A DNA stretch of 64,000 bases, from assembly GCA_037176885.1 (NCBI GenBank), contig JAWWNJ010000004.1, forward strand, positions 1,364,001-1,428,000. The letters run 5' to 3'. This document shows positions 26,299 to 39,109 of the stretch, piece by piece (the first letter of the stretch is position 1; each line of letters begins with the position of its first letter). The DNA comes from Favolaschia claudopus (lineage: Eukaryota > Basidiomycota > Agaricomycetes > Agaricales > Mycenaceae). Made by a program: the position numbers and the translations under genes. The notes under the pieces are model-generated. The model was not told where the DNA came from, did no database searches, and was given only the letters and a program-made list of their open reading frames with translations.

Positions 26299-26605
26299 CT
26301 TGTATCTACGCGTCGGTTACTATCGATAACAGACGCCGTATAACTTCGGACATATCTGCTTTCCCATGTAGTCTTTGACCGACACTGTGGCCTCGTTTAT
26401 CGTATGGGCCTCCCCTGGCCTACGCGTACGACCACACACCCAATTGCTTTTGGGATTCCATCTACGGAAACCTAACCCTAGGTTCAGTGTTGAGTTGGTG
26501 TGACTCTTCTTGTGTCTACGCCGAACTTCCTCTTGCGTTCTTCCCTGGGCACAGTGCCAATTCCGCCGTCTTGAGCGCAGTCTCGGACTCCCGGTGCCCA
26601 CCACT
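26299..26605. other. Intergenic region upstream of asteroid gene
   Basis: Promoter side of the XPG-like gene. No other feature was seen; a short CTAACCCTAG stretch near 26475 is not a telomere repeat array. Confidence 0.5.
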
Positions 26606-29100
26606 ATGGGTGTTCATGGTCTCAGCACCTACTTACGGGAACACCGCAAACTATCAGAAACTCTTTCGCTTCCTAATAATGACTCCACTCGAACGAGAAT
26701 TGTCGTAGACGGATGGTCGTTCATATATGATGTATACCGATCCTCTGGTCTGCCTTGGGTCTACGGTGGACAGTATGCAGCTTTCGGCAAGGCTGTTACA
26801 AATGTTGTCGAGGCTTGGGTAAACGTGGGTTTCACTGTTTACTTTGTTTTCGACGGTCCGTTGTCCTCTTGATGTACATTCAATGTTTCTTATATGTCAC
26901 AGGCCCTTGCCCGAGTCTCAAATTCCCCACACAAATTTCTCGTTTAACACAGTCGAATATCTCGCATTCTCTGATATTTTTCCGCACTTCTACGGCGTCC
27001 CGATCCAGCCCCCGATTCCTGAATGAGTCGAGAATACTACCGCCTCTCTCGTATTCGGCTTGTCTGGATGCGCTGAAAGCAATTTGCCAGCGAACCGACG
27101 CCGTGTCTATCCACTATGCGGACGAGGAAGGAGATCCCTATGCAGTTGAACTCGCAGGCAGAGTCGGTGCCTTCGTTGTGGGCACTGACTCAGATTTTGT
27201 CATCTTGAACGCGGAAGGATATCGAGGGTATATTCCGTTGGACGAGATGGTTTGGCATGTGCCCGCAGCGGAGGAACTCCCCACCTTCGAGGATGGCGAC
27301 TTCCAGCAAGTTCTTAAACCCAAGGCCAAAAAGAAAGTTGCGAATTCTGCTGTTTCGCGCGGCTTAATTCCGCCAGAAAGCACATCCGGACTCTTTCTGA
27401 CGTTCATAGCATATCGTCCGACGACTCTAGCATCGCATCTCAATATTCCCGTCACCTTACTTCCACTGTTTGGTGCGCTGGTGGGGAACGATTTTACCAG
27501 TCACCTGTCCTCAGCGCGTCGAAATGTTCAACTTCTTTTCTTCGAGCGACAACTCACGCTGTCGCAGCGCATTACTCGGGTAGCGGCCGCCCTAAATTCA
27601 ATTCTCTCTGCGTCCACTCAAAAAGGAAGGCAAAAGCAGCTTGGAGGCGTGATGGATCTCATCGATAAAACAGTAACCGCACTCCTCGTTCGTTCGATCT
27701 CGTCAATGGGTTCCGGAGAAGTTGAAGCGATTGTCGATCGGATCGTGGAAGCCACCCTGCAGTACGCGTTACCGAAAAGCGAGGATGACTCCCAAGATCT
27801 CTGGCCTACAGACATATGCGCATTGCATGACGCCGACATCTGTCCCATTTTGCCGATGTTGTCCCGGCATGTTACAGCTGAAGCAGCATTGCTGGAAGAA
27901 GGCGACAATGACGACGAACTCATTCAACAGAATGACCTCAGAAGCAAATACCTCTCAGCATATAGAGATGGCCATCTTGACCCTAAAGTTCTGGACGCTT
28001 TACACTCTGGAACATCCTGGCCAAGGTTGTTCTTAGAAACCCCGGATTTAGAAACCGTCAGTCGGGTGTTTGGGAGACCTATCCGACTGATGGGATACGC
28101 GGTTTTGCACGATACCGTTGGGCTACCACTTTCAGAGGCTGACGATGATGGTGCGACCGAAGAGGACAACGAAGATGAGGACGAGGATGAATTGATAGAT
28201 GTCGTGGAATCGGATTCAGATGATGATGAGAGGGATGGAGCAGATCTACTGGCGCCATTAAAAGGTGCTTTGCACCGCCTCAGTATACCAGCGGACCAAG
28301 ACAACGAAGATGAGGGCGGAACGGTGCCCACATCTTCATCACAAACCGAAGTGGTTCAACCTCCAATAATAACTGAATATGTTCGTCGAGGAACGCGGAT
28401 AGCAGAGGAAACAGTAACTGTCCGCTTCGTCTCTGATTTCTTGTCCTCAATATCGACTGCTGACTTGACGGTGTCTATCGATGTTCCAATATTATCCCGA
28501 TCGGAAGGGGATCGATTTACCGTTTTTCTCCGTTTGTTAAAGTCGGACACGACAGCTATCCGGTCTCTTCCGCCACAACATGTGGCTGTCGCCGTATGCC
28601 TGCGATGGGTTCTTCTGACGTTGAACTCCCGAGCACTGGAAAACGGTAGCAAGGAGCGGGAGAAAGAGCGATGGACCAGGAACGAAGCTCGGTGCTTCCT
28701 TTCCGCGTTTTCTTGGACGCCTGAAGGCACCGTCTCCCCAGGACAGGATGATGCATTGCCGGAAATTCTAGATCGAAATGTTCAGCTGACTGCACAAGTT
28801 CTTGCGACTCTGGAGAGCATTGATCACTTCTCCCAAATTCTCTTGATCAATCAGCGTTTGCCCTCGCCTGCGTCGCTATTTTCCGGAGTAGATTTTCATG
28901 CGTCCCTGACGGGTGGTCGACAACGGGATATTCCCGATTCTCTTTGGCAGGCCTGCATTGACGATATCACAGAGACGTTTGGCGATGACCGAAAAAAGAA
29001 ATCGAAGAAGGCCAAGCAGGTGTCTGTGTTACCTGTGAAAAATTCCAGAAAGCCTGGTGCCGGTGGATTGTTTGGATTACTGGGGAATGCAGATGCTTAG
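26606..29100 (+). CDS. AST1: Asteroid-type XPG-like protein
   Basis: Member of the asteroid branch of the XPG/FEN1 nuclease superfamily. Two exons (26606-26855, 26903-29100) make 815 residues in frame. The N-terminus MGVHGLSTYLREHRKL and RIVVDGWSFIYDVYRSSG correspond to the XPG N domain with its first acidic residue. FDG and YADEEGDPYAVELAGRVGAF then VVGTDSDFVILN match the XPG-I like (asteroid) domain, in which the acidic cluster is retained. A very acidic stretch (28140-28240, EEDNEDEDEDE) and a basic C-terminus (KKKSKKAKQ) follow. The segment just after the splice (PCPSLKFPTQ) differs from what I expect for the family but keeps the frame. Nuclease activity is not established for most asteroid proteins. 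Confidence 0.85.
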
Positions 29101-29550
29101 CGCCTGCTGCTGTATCTATAAGACTTTGTATCGCCTGTACTGCTGTAATTTATCTCTATTTTCCGGGCTTGCCATTTTGGAATTGATTGCATGATCGAGT
29201 CGATTCAACTTGGTATCGGTTTTGACCTTGTTAGGTCCTGTGCGCTGCAACATCCAACAGCTCTCTCCCTCTCTGCAGTACAATGGACAGGCTTGAGTTC
29301 TCCCGCAGCTTCTGCTTTTCTACCGCTGGATGTCATCTCCATTGCCCCAGCCGTCGGGCTGTGCATACTCGAACAGCCCGGCTGCGCTGAGACCAACCAA
29401 CACTGCAGGCACTGGTCTATAAGCTTGAATTGTCCGACGCTCACGCTGTCCGCGTCGGTTGTATCAGCACCGCTTCGGCTGTATATATATCACGTCCCTT
29501 TTGTCTCACTTTTCAAACTCACTTGTCATTATCCCCCCGATTATTCGCTC

Positions 29551-30078
29551 ATGGCCACCATCAAAACCTCTACCCCTGCCCTCCCCGACTACATAACCTA
29601 CCGCTATCTGAATCGGCTGGTCTACGTCCGCCCCGCGATAACATACGAGGTGCCTTCCACCCCAATACTCCCTATTTCGTACGAATACTGAGTGAGTGGC
29701 GTATCTCTGCAGATTGCTCTCGACATAGCACAGAAAGAGTTCATCGAGCTCGCAGACATTCCACGAGACCGCATCTCTTTCAATACTGTCGCAACAATCA
29801 ACCGCCACGAACCACGCGTTGTGCGCATTTCGGAGAGCGCATGGTTCGCGGCGGTGGCACGCCAATTATGCGGCGGCGTCATCGACATCATTGTAACGCC
29901 TGACGCGAACTCTCCCCCGACGTATCTCGCGATTCCGACGGACATGACAAAGGAAGAGGTTGATATCCTGCGCAAAACGCGCTCATCGCCGTCACCGCCG
30001 ACGCGTTCTAGGCAGTCGTCGCCGTCCGGGAGGAGCACAAAGGCTGCGAAGAAGTCGTGGCTACCACGCATGGGCTGA
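29551..30078 (+). CDS. Small conserved basidiomycete protein, unknown function
   Basis: Two exons (29551-29649 and 29713-30078) give 154 residues, beginning MATIKTSTPALPDYITYRYL. The splice joins VYVRPAITYE to IALDIAQKEFIELADIPRD, then RISFNTVATINRHEPRVVRI and SESAWFAAVARQLCGGVIDI. The compact alpha/beta-looking core of about 110 residues is followed by a basic Ser/Pro-rich tail (SPSPPTRSRQSSPSGRS). I recall similar uncharacterised proteins from other agaricomycetes, with the same N-terminal TYRYLNRLVYVRP type phrase, but cannot verify this here. A promoter with a TATATA stretch lies at about 29480. No enzymatic motif is visible. Confidence 0.65.
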
Positions 30079-30407
30079 ATGAAAGACCTCCGACCCATCT
30101 TTGGCATAATGCAATTTACATCCGCGCCACAACACGACGGCCACGCGCCATCTATCGTTAGCATCGATACCCATACCCATACCCTTTCGCGTCCTGCGAT
30201 GCCACCTCACTTGTACATACATATCCGCATCATCCACACTGTATCCACTTGGTTGTAGAGTAGTACCCGTTTCACTGGTTTAGAGAAATTCATTTGGATT
30301 TCCAAACTGTATTCCAAGCGTGTTTCCATCTATCGTACATTGCGTATAATAAAATAATTGTCCTAAATCGTGAATCTTTGTTCGTTCGGATCCAGCGACC
30401 TCCCATC
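30079..30407. other. Convergent intergenic region
   Basis: 3' flanks of the small unknown gene and of NAD kinase. It includes a short TACCCATACCCATACCC run near 30169-30185. No gene was seen. Confidence 0.5.
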
Positions 30408-31944
30408 TCAAGTTCGACTGTGTCGCAGCAGAGCCTTGCTCCGAAATGTTGCGTTATACTGAAGGAGATTGTTGATGTCGCGAACCCAGTCATCTTCCTT
30501 CCCCGGACCAGCACCCTCATGGACTTCGTGCGTGCCCGTGGTTTCATCCTCATCGGCAATGGAGGACCGGTTGATGCATGGCACTGGGTACGGCGAGGCA
30601 TGTACGGTGACGGACTCACCCGGATTCAACGTCCGCGAGGCGCGGCCGTCCATTGAAACGCCGGCAGGGGCGCGGCTGCGGTCGCCGATCTGAGTAAAGT
30701 GCAAGTTGCAAGTTAGAGGGAAAAGATTTTTACGATGAGAGCGGTGAAACGCACTCGCAGGGTTATTGATGAAGAGAAAGGGAATACCAGCGGTCGGAAA
30801 GACAAACTCCGGGGGCAAATGGGAGTCAAAACGAGGGCGCTGAGAGATGGGTGAACAATCGGTCCGCCTGCTGATAACGAGTAGGCAGTTGAGCCGGTTG
30901 GAGTGGATACAATGAGGCCATCTGACTGTAAAACAAGATATCGGGCACGAAACAAAGCAGAAAAACAATATAATTACAACAGCCTCTGTCAGATGTTGAC
31001 CGTCAACATAAATATCGATAGTGTTCAAATGTGGACTGGCTCCTCGGTGCAATGCGATTTCGTTCATAACTTGCCATGCTGTTGACGAGATTGAATATCG
31101 CAGGCTAAGCGAAGTATTAAGATGGACACCAGCCTTGGCCATCTTCGCCTTTTTTGGAGAGGTCTTCATTATAAAAGGTGCATGCGAGTCTCATTCTGTC
31201 AAGAATGGTTGCTTTGCCATGGAAAACGCTTTCCAGTGCTTTGGCAAAATCGTCGATGTCTGTTCAGATGTGTGAATTAGAGTTTCGGTATGTCACGGGG
31301 GAAAACTTGCGAAACGGTAAAAGGAAGCCCAGAGTTCCCATAGAGAAACTGAGGACCGGCGGAACGGCACCAGAGCTGAAGAGCGAGGACGCATGAAGGA
31401 TGGTACCGTCGCCCCCTAGCGTGACTACCAAATCGATTTTTTCAGCTTTGTCGCCTATAAAAGGACGTGAAAATGCAAGAATTGCACTCCAGTAGCACAA
31501 ACGCTACCCTGGTGCCATACTTCAGCGCCATGCGGAATGTCGGGGCGGTCTTCGTGAAACACTCGAACGCCAGGATATGTTGTATGGACGTGTCTAGATA
31601 GATGGAATCATGCAAGGCGGGATGTGGAGCGTACTGAGAACGCACTCGAGAAAGGCGTCGATGGCTAGGATGACGGGCTGTGTGCGGAGTTTGTTGACAA
31701 TGAGAATGGATTTTGGTGGATGGTTGAATCTGTGCCAGCTATACTTCCCCGGTGGGTTAATGAATGGAGGCAGTTCTGTCACAGCAGCACAAACTAACGC
31801 GGAAGGAAACGGCGTCGGGGCAGATGAAATAGAACGCTTATAGCTCCATAGGGTGCTCCGGGAGATACAGGATTTTGAGGATGCTTGAGATGGTAATTGC
31901 TGTAGAACAGTGCGCCAACCGCGGAGCGCTGCAATCCTCAGCAT
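30408..31944 (-). CDS. POS5: NAD kinase, probably mitochondrial
   Basis: ATP-dependent NAD(H) kinase that makes NADP(H). The spliced frame contains the GGDGT phosphate-binding motif in [18 protein letters not shown], followed by [11 protein letters not shown], the NE motif in [20 protein letters not shown], and [20 protein letters not shown]. It continues through [14 protein letters not shown] to the end LLRHSRT at 30408. The first exon, [19 protein letters not shown], is basic, amphipathic and lacks acidic residues, as expected of a mitochondrial presequence; this is why the yeast Pos5-like assignment is preferred over cytosolic Utr1. A second in-frame ATG lies 8 codons upstream (31968). Introns are numerous and short. 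The gene shares a 338-bp divergent promoter with the BRCT gene, containing three tandem CCAAT motifs. Confidence 0.85.
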
Positions 31945-32032
31945 CGAGTTGGTGGGCGAGATGATCACCGGCTTGACGGGATGTCACAGTTGTGACCGAG
32001 GCATTCAATCTGGGCAAAATCCGGCGCTTGGG

Positions 32033-32053
32033 CATTGGGCATTGGGCATTGGG
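32033..32053 (-). promoter_or_regulatory. Three tandem CCAAT motifs in a bidirectional promoter
   Basis: A 7-bp unit (CATTGGG on the plus strand) occurs three times without gaps, giving three CCAAT boxes on the minus strand about 90-110 bp upstream of the NAD kinase start. CCAAT boxes bind the heterotrimeric HAP/NF-Y complex. The tight 7-bp spacing would allow only one complex at a time, so it may also be a plain microsatellite. Confidence 0.4.
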
Positions 32054-32282
32054 CAGTGTAGTCGTCAAAGAAGCTCGCAAGGGACGGAGACAAATTGACT
32101 GTGCGACGATGAATTATTGCCAACGTTGAACCGGCACAACGCATTATCCCAATCGACGCGGAGGTCATAGAGGGAGGTTTGGAACCACGTGACCGTGCCC
32201 ATCTCGTTGACTTGAACAGTGACCTCGCCTTGACCTCGTCGCGCTCAGCGTCTCCACCCAACGTCTTTGGCATGAGCTTACT

Positions 32283-35200
32283 ATGGAATCTATAGATACT
32301 GTAAAACGCGTAACTCGCTCACAACTTCCTCTCCCCGACTCTCACCTCTCTCTCAATCGGTCCCCTCTCAAGGAGGCCCGCATTGCTCAACGGAATCAGT
32401 CTCAACCACCGCCAGAAGTCTCACCAGACGATGGCGGAGATACAGACGACGAGATTCTTCTCTCTCCGGGCAAGAATCGTCAATTCAATGCCCAGGTCAA
32501 TGCCAATTCGAAGCGCAGTGCATCTCCACCACCAACAGACGAGTATAACAACACCGACGCTCCTCTCGATGGTCGAGAGCTGAAGCGTTTGAAATGGGAC
32601 GCGGAGGAGATGGAAAAACATCAAAAACAACGCGACCTTGATCTAGGAGGAAGCGATATCGAAAATACAGACACCAACATTCGAACCACAACTACGCCGT
32701 CCCACACCCGTAATCTCTCAGAGCCCATCGTGGCATCCAACAAAAAATCATCCAAATCACGCTCTGCCTCGAAGCAGACCCCAGCTTCACCCAAGAATAA
32801 GGGTCGCGCTCGTTCCGTGCCCGTCTACCCTGTTCTTGATCTCAGCAATCCTCCCGTCACCCCTTGGCACCGTCGCGCTCGGTCTCGGTCTCGGTCGCCT
32901 TCCAAAGAGCGGGACTCCCCGAAACTGCAATTAACTTTCAGTGCTCTGGCTTCTATTCCGGACGAAGGCCCGATGCCACCACCTCCGCCCCCTGCCGAGC
33001 CAACCTTATCCGAGCCGCCTGCCGCTTTTATTATAACTCCTCCAATGATCGTTGAACCACCATGCACACCTGCAGCGCCCGCGAACAGACGCACCGTGTT
33101 TGCCACTCCAATGTCTCCTTTGACCCCGCTTCCCGAAACTCCTCGACAATTTCCGTCGCGCCAGGGAGATTTTGATGGTTTTCCTCGCGCCATTGGGTGG
33201 GGCGTCAGTATTGCTGTGAGCCACTGAAGCCGTCTATCTCACTGGAATTCTCAATTTCTATCACAGGATGTACAACGAATTGATGGTCTTCCGCCTTCCT
33301 CCGAGTCCTCGTCCCTGTTCCCGCCAATTCCCAATGCTGCTCAGTCCCTTCCCTCGCCCTCAGACGACGCGATCGCTGTCGAGTCCCCGGCTCCCGCGGA
33401 TACTCCCTTGGAAGCCACGCAACTGCGTGAGACGGCAGAGGCGAGTAAGCCCGCGAAGGCATCCTCCCAGAGCCGCCTGCCGCGCCCGTCCACCGTACAG
33501 TCCAGCATGGGACCGCCACCGGTTCCCGTTGCTTCAACTTCCAATCTAGCGACTGTGACCGGCAAAACATCTTCCAAGGCCAAGTCGATGGGCCCACCCT
33601 CTGTACCATCCACTGGCCCACAAAATGCATTTAGTCTGATGATGGCATCGAAATCACGCGGTGTAGCTACTAGGGCTCAGGCGAAGGGCAAAGAGAAAGA
33701 AATACCGAAGCCCGTGAAATCGATAGCCGCTTCCTCGTCGACATCGACCTCACTGCCCAAAGTGACTACAGCGTCGTCGGTGGCGTCTTCGTCAAAGTCT
33801 GCAGTTACGAGCTCTTCGAAAGCCCCTGCTGCTGCCCCGAAAGAGAATGGCAAGGGCAAAGGGAAGGAGAAGGAGCAACCGCTGGCAAAAGCGAAGGAAG
33901 AGACTAAGAAATCGTCTCTCAAATCGAAGATGCGGCCCCGAGAAAAACCCAAGCCTCTCCCGTTACCGATGCATATACGAGACCCGGACGACAGTGACGG
34001 TGAGCTGACCAGCACACCTACAACCGTCAGTCGCCCAGAGACTCCGATTTCGACAACGGTTGCGGCTCTTTCGGAGGTAAAACTCGAGCCGGTAGTGCCA
34101 GCTGCTCAGTACGAACGACGGGTGTCCAGTCCATTGAGCGAATTAGATGACGATGATGTCCCACAGGAAGCAGTGCCAACGGTATTGGTGGCCCCTCCCC
34201 GACGACTCTCTAGCCCCCTGACGGACCTTGCTGATGATGACCTTCTTCCAGAAGCAGAACGAGTCATGGAAGACGATGCGCTGCTACCTCCCGCCTCTTC
34301 GTCTCCGGATATGTTCCCTTCGCCCGCTGCGGGTCCACAACTTGAGCTGCCTACGGAGGCTGCCAATGGTGTCTCTGCGTCCACGCTGACGGCGGGCGAG
34401 ACCAAGCTCAACGTCGACCCGTCAGTAGATATGAGTGGGGTGATCATTGCACCGATACCCACAAGGGACGTGATCATGGATTCGGTGGACGGCGTCCAAC
34501 TGGCCGATGTGTCTATGCCTGAGGCGCTGCCCAATGTCACATCTCCAGCCGATTTGAAAGGCAAAATCAAGTCTAGCGGCGCCAAAGCAAAACCTCGCGG
34601 GCTAACGGCTCTTCCACCAGCCCCTGAAAGAGTGACGCGGAGCGCATTGAAGCGGAAGGAGGCGGAAGGAGGAGGTGTGTGCTCCATTTTCTTTCGGTTT
34701 CTCGGTTTCTTTCATTGACGCTTTTCCCAGCTCAAACGCAAACGCAGCAAAAGCTTTCGTTTGGCGTTGGTCCTGCCATGAAGAAACAGAAAATGAATGC
34801 CGACTACGACGGCTCAACGGTCCCACCCTCGAAGATTCCGTTGCCCTCGCCGAGTAAGAAGGCGTCGTTCAGGCTCCCCGAAGAACCCGTTGCTGGTCCC
34901 AGTTCCCCGAGCAAGAGATCGTCGTTTGCGGATCCAACCAAATCTAGTGCTACGAGAGCATCGCTCACCAAGACGCCAGGAAAGAACAAGCCCGTATCTG
35001 CTGCAGCGGGGCTGAGCGGCGGCTCAGAGTCTCCGACAAAGAATAAACTTGCACGATCGAGTAGTCTGTTTACTGCAAAGCCACGTAAGTTTTCCGTTCG
35101 TTCTCGTTGGCATTTTTCTAAAGGCTAGGCCTTTAAGCTTCATATTCGCGCATAGCTGCAAGTACATCGTCTTTGCTAACCCTCGCCAATGCATTGGAGA

Positions 35201-36776
35201 AGTTGAAGATGCCGCCGCCTGAACGACCGAATACGAGCATGGGCTTCAGCAAGGATGACTCTGACAAAACCTTGGCCGAGTCGACGCGAAGCGCAGATGA
35301 CAGAAGCATCGGTCTTGGACGTCCGACCGCTGGACTGCAAAGGGCTTCGACTGTTGCGTCCATTGAGAGCACGTCGTCGACGTCTTCAATCACGGGTGGC
35401 ACTGCCAAAGCTACATCTTCTGTTGCCCCTGCACCACTCAAGCAAGGCACACTCACAGCCTTCATGGGTGGGAAAGGCGCTACTGCCAAGCTCATGGTTG
35501 GTTCGGGTTCCATCTTACGTGGTACGGGCTCAGCAGCTGCCGCGCGGGGCGGTCTTCCGAGTGTTTTCGGTACTGGAAGAGGTCGATCGGCGCCGAAAGT
35601 GAGCCGCAATCCTGGCTTGCCGAGCGTCATGGCGAGCCCCGTCAAAGGAGGAGGAGGGTCGGGTGATAATGAGGTTGGAGATGACACGATGCTTGAAGAG
35701 GAGCTCATGCCTACGGTCGCGGAGAGTTTCGAACCAAAGGAAAATGCCTTGACGATTGAGCGAGTAACATCTCCGCGAGGCGTTAGCTTTGACCTTCCCA
35801 TTCTCGCTCAGTTCGAGGCAAGTAAGAAGGGCAAAGAGAAGGAACGGTTGCCGGAGGAGTGGAGACAGAATGCGTCGAGAAGAGCATCTATGGCGTTGCA
35901 GGACTTGTCCAAGTCCGTCTCGCTTCCTGTGAAGCCGGTGATGGGCCCTCCCGAAAATCCTCTTCAAGGGATGCGGAGCACGAGCAGCAGTTACCCTTCC
36001 TCCTCGTCCGCCGATCCCACAGGTTCATCGAACACCGATGGGATGCGCAGGAGCACTCGGATCGCCAAGGCCACCGCCGAAACGTCTATTGACAATGAAG
36101 ACGTTTCAGTATCGGAACCGACCCCTACTATCCAACCGCTCACTGTTCTCAAAGGCTGCATTGTGTTTGTCGATATCATATCCGACGTTGGAGACCACTC
36201 CGCTCGGTCGTTCATCACAGATATGCTGAAGAATTTGGGAGCAAGGGTTTTGGGCAGCGTCGGCCAGACATGCACGCACATTGTTTACAAGAATGGGCTA
36301 CGAAGCACGTATAATCGATACAAGTGAGTGTTTCTGTCATAGCGTCGTATTCTGCTCACTAATTTCTTAGAGCACTTGCTGACCCCAAACCCCACGTAGT
36401 TGGCATGGAATGGGTCGTGCAATCAGCAGAGAAACGATCCCACGAGGACGAGACGCCGTACCTGATTGACATGGACGATATGAACACTACTGCCATCAAG
36501 GTATGTCGACTGTCTGCATGAGTCTGCTCCTGCTCACTCCTGTTCTTACAGCGGCGCAAATCGATGCTGCCCCGTTTAATGTCTGGCAGCATGGCAGACG
36601 ATAGCATGGATGGCGAATTTTCTTTCGAGGGTTCCTCTTCATGTACGTTACTTTTCTTGTCTTTGAGTTGTGGTACTAACGCAACTGCTACAGCGATGAT
36701 AATGGACGATGAACTCAGTCACTTGGCACCATTGGAAAGGGCTCGGCTGCGTAAAGCCGGAGCTGCTGGAATCTAG
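32283..36776 (+). CDS. Large BRCT-domain protein with disordered N-terminus
   Basis: Probable nuclear DNA-damage or chromatin protein. The product starts MESIDTVKRVTRSQLPLPD and is Ser/Pro/Lys-rich and disordered for roughly 1100 residues, with many SP and TP sites and basic clusters (KGKGKEKE, KKQKM). Exons are joined at about 33204/33268, 34673/34732, 35083/35158, 36325/36370 and later. Near the C-terminus is a BRCT domain: LTVLKGCIVFVDIISDVGDH, FITDMLKNLGARVLGSVGQT, CTHIVYKNG, and, after an intron, the invariant tryptophan in VVGMEWVVQSAEKR. It ends with LAPLERARLRKAGAAGI. The single N-type BRCT resembles that of fungal microcephalin-like proteins, but the orthologue is not certain. Most alternative frames over the low-complexity part are shadows. 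Confidence 0.8.
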
Positions 36777-37114
36777 GGATTCCTGTTTACGATCACATTT
36801 TATGACTCCATGCTGCTATCATATACATTATTCACTACACACCTCTACCGCGCCCTCGCGAATCACGGATCGCAAAGTTGTATTGTTATTCTTCATTCCC
36901 TTATTTACAGATACCTATTGCTCGAAACTTGTGTATTCACTACCTATACTTTTTTTGTGCATCTTTGGAATATGTCGACTGCTCGATCTGCTGCTAATAG
37001 CTATGTATATGACACAGAAATTTCGGGTATGCAAATTGGTGTGGTATCCCTTGAGCAAGTTATGATACAGTTTGTACAGATGATGCATTAATATAAAGCG
37101 GTGTACAGTAAGTA
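36777..37114. other. Convergent AT-rich intergenic region
   Basis: 3' flanks of the BRCT gene and the GT17 gene. AT-rich, with no gene seen. Confidence 0.5.
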
Positions 37115-38597
37115 TCAACCAATGTCCCCAACCATCGGACCAGTTTCTGTGGGCGGCCGTGGGGCCTCGCGTTGGCAGCCTCCAGGCAGTAAGAACCGGA
37201 ATCTTTCCGCGTTGTCGACGAGGAAAAGCGGGAGACCCACGGCTGTTGTCAGTCTGAAGTTGGGGTCAATGTGAATACTCTTCAACAAGCAAGCCACGCT
37301 ACTCACGGTTCCAAACTCATTTGCGAGAAAAGATCGACATACTGCGCTGATTTCAGGAAGGCAGTAAGTAAAGTCATGAAAAAAACGCACGCTATACGCC
37401 TCCGGCAACATCCCAAAGATATCCTTCCCTCGGCATATCGTATCCTGAATCCGTTTTGGGTCGAGGAGATCTAGCCGTCCCGCAATGCGCTCCGCATGCG
37501 AGAAGCCTTTCATTTTGGTCGCGTATTCTGGGATGGTGCGGAAGCAATAGCTGCAGTGCCAGCCTGCATCGGATAGGACGGTATCGGAGCTTTGGCCATG
37601 GCGGTAGTAGGTGTCCATTCCCCACACGTGCATGCTGGCGCGCCAACTGGTGAGGCCTACGAGCCATTCGAAGCTGTGTTGTCGAATTTAATCATGATAA
37701 GTTGAATGCAACAAGGTGTTGGCGAAGATAGACAAACCTGTATAAATAATTCCTGAGCTGGAGGTGTATTGATTGTCCGAAGTCACAGGTCCGCAGCAGC
37801 TTGACGGTGTGCGCAGCGGGGAGCTCGTCAATATCAGACATGACGACGAGCGTCTGCATGTTTGGCGGCAGTTGAGCGATGTACGAGCGGAGCATGTCGG
37901 TCATCTCAACGCGATGATGATTCTCCTGCTCAAAAGGTGACTGGTCTGGCTGGAGGGGGAACCCCGGGACACTATGAGACCGACAGTCAATATACTTACG
38001 AAGTACTGCGGTCCAGGAGGTGCGACTCACAGCTTATAACTGATCTTGTGGTCAAACCTTTCGAACCGCTTCCGGTTGTCTGCGAAATACGTCTCTTTCG
38101 GGAGCCCAGTAAACGTCGCATTGGATTCGATGATGAAGAAGTGGTCGACGACAGCATTCAATTCATTCAGCCGGATTTCTAGGAGATCGAGTTCGGTGGA
38201 AATGAGGATAGCATCGAGAACCTTGATATGGCCGGCGGTGTCGCGCGATTTCCATCCATGTAGAGCGCAGACTGGGTGTCGTGGCCATAGATTCGATTCA
38301 ATTGAAATGACTGAACTCAAAATTCATACTTACCGTCCGCATCGACATCCAGACCCTCCGAGTGATAGTGCGTTACCACATTCTTCGGTCCCTCCGCCTT
38401 GTCCCATAACGGCCGTGTTGCGCTGGACAGCACATTTTTAATCTAGGCGCCGGGATCGTTCGAATTGGTCGTGTTCTTGAAACTGTGAATTCAACACGAA
38501 CCTGGTACTGGTTCTGAGCTACCAGATAGAAGAAGATGATGGCGAAGATGAAGGCGACCACAAAAACGACTCTACCGCGCTGTAGACGGAGAATCAT
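37115..38597 (-). CDS. Glycosyltransferase family 17 (beta-1,4-GlcNAc-transferase-like)
   Basis: Type II Golgi membrane glycosyltransferase similar to animal MGAT3, the bisecting N-acetylglucosaminyltransferase. The N-terminus MILRLQRGRVVFVVAFIFAI is a short cytosolic tail plus signal anchor (about residues 8-27). Luminal blocks are VLDAILISTELDLLEIRLNE, DHFFIIESNATFTGLPKE, the acidic motif in LVVMSDIDELPAA, SFEWLVGLTSWRASMHVW, DAGWHCSYCFRTI and KGFSHAERI. The last exons join PEAYS to YVDLFSQMSLEP and then to ERFRFLLPGGC, ending at 37115. Several short introns are needed. Fungal GT17 proteins lack a proven acceptor, so the exact glycan product is unknown. Confidence 0.82.
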
Positions 38598-39109
38598 GAA
38601 TTTCTGGGACGACTAAATGAGCGCAACAGCCAAAACGGGGGATCGGCCAAATTGGACCGTGGTTCGGAAATCTGATCCGAAGCCTGCACAGCATAAAAGG
38701 AAAGCGAGCGCCAAGGTTTTTCTTCTTTTCCAAGAGAGAAATGCCACGCTGACCGATGCCAGTCTTTCGACCGTCGAGCCAGTGCCAGTGACTACGCTTC
38801 TGCGGGTCCTGCTCTCTCGAGAACATATTCAGCTTAGGAAGTGTCGTTTTGACGCCCAGCAGGAAACGGCATGTCGATTTTTCACTGGCACATTACTTTC
38901 TTTCCCTGTTGCACGTACAATTCTGAATGCAATTTATTTGCCTTCCTTCCTATGCAGTACAATGCGCGAAACCAAATGACAGCGATAACAACAACATAAT
39001 GGCGAAATACACGACTATAGCAAGGGGTCCAAAACTGACGCTCCCCAACCAAAACAGATTACACAGTCCAGACGGCAATACATAGCAGTAAGTTTACACC
39101 CCGATACAA
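38598..39109. other. Intergenic region between GT17 and bHLH genes
   Basis: Promoter of GT17 (minus) and 3' flank of the bHLH gene (minus). A 120-codon plus frame here shows no family features and was not accepted. Confidence 0.5.

Noticed and set aside
26455..26490. CCTAACCCTAGG resembling a telomere repeat
   Set aside because: Only one unit, no array, and flanked by unique sequence.
26903..26960. Apparent frameshift just after the splice in the asteroid gene (residues differ from the expected phrase)
   Set aside because: The frame is open, the length matches and the total is an exact multiple of three; local divergence explains it.
34106..34687. 193-codon minus-strand ORF opposite the BRCT gene
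   Set aside because: Ser/Gly/Ala-rich shadow of a Ser/Pro-rich coding exon; such antisense frames are common over low-complexity GC-rich exons.
38617..38979. 120-codon plus-strand ORF between GT17 and bHLH genes
   Set aside because: No motif, no splice support, and it lies in the promoter of a minus-strand gene.
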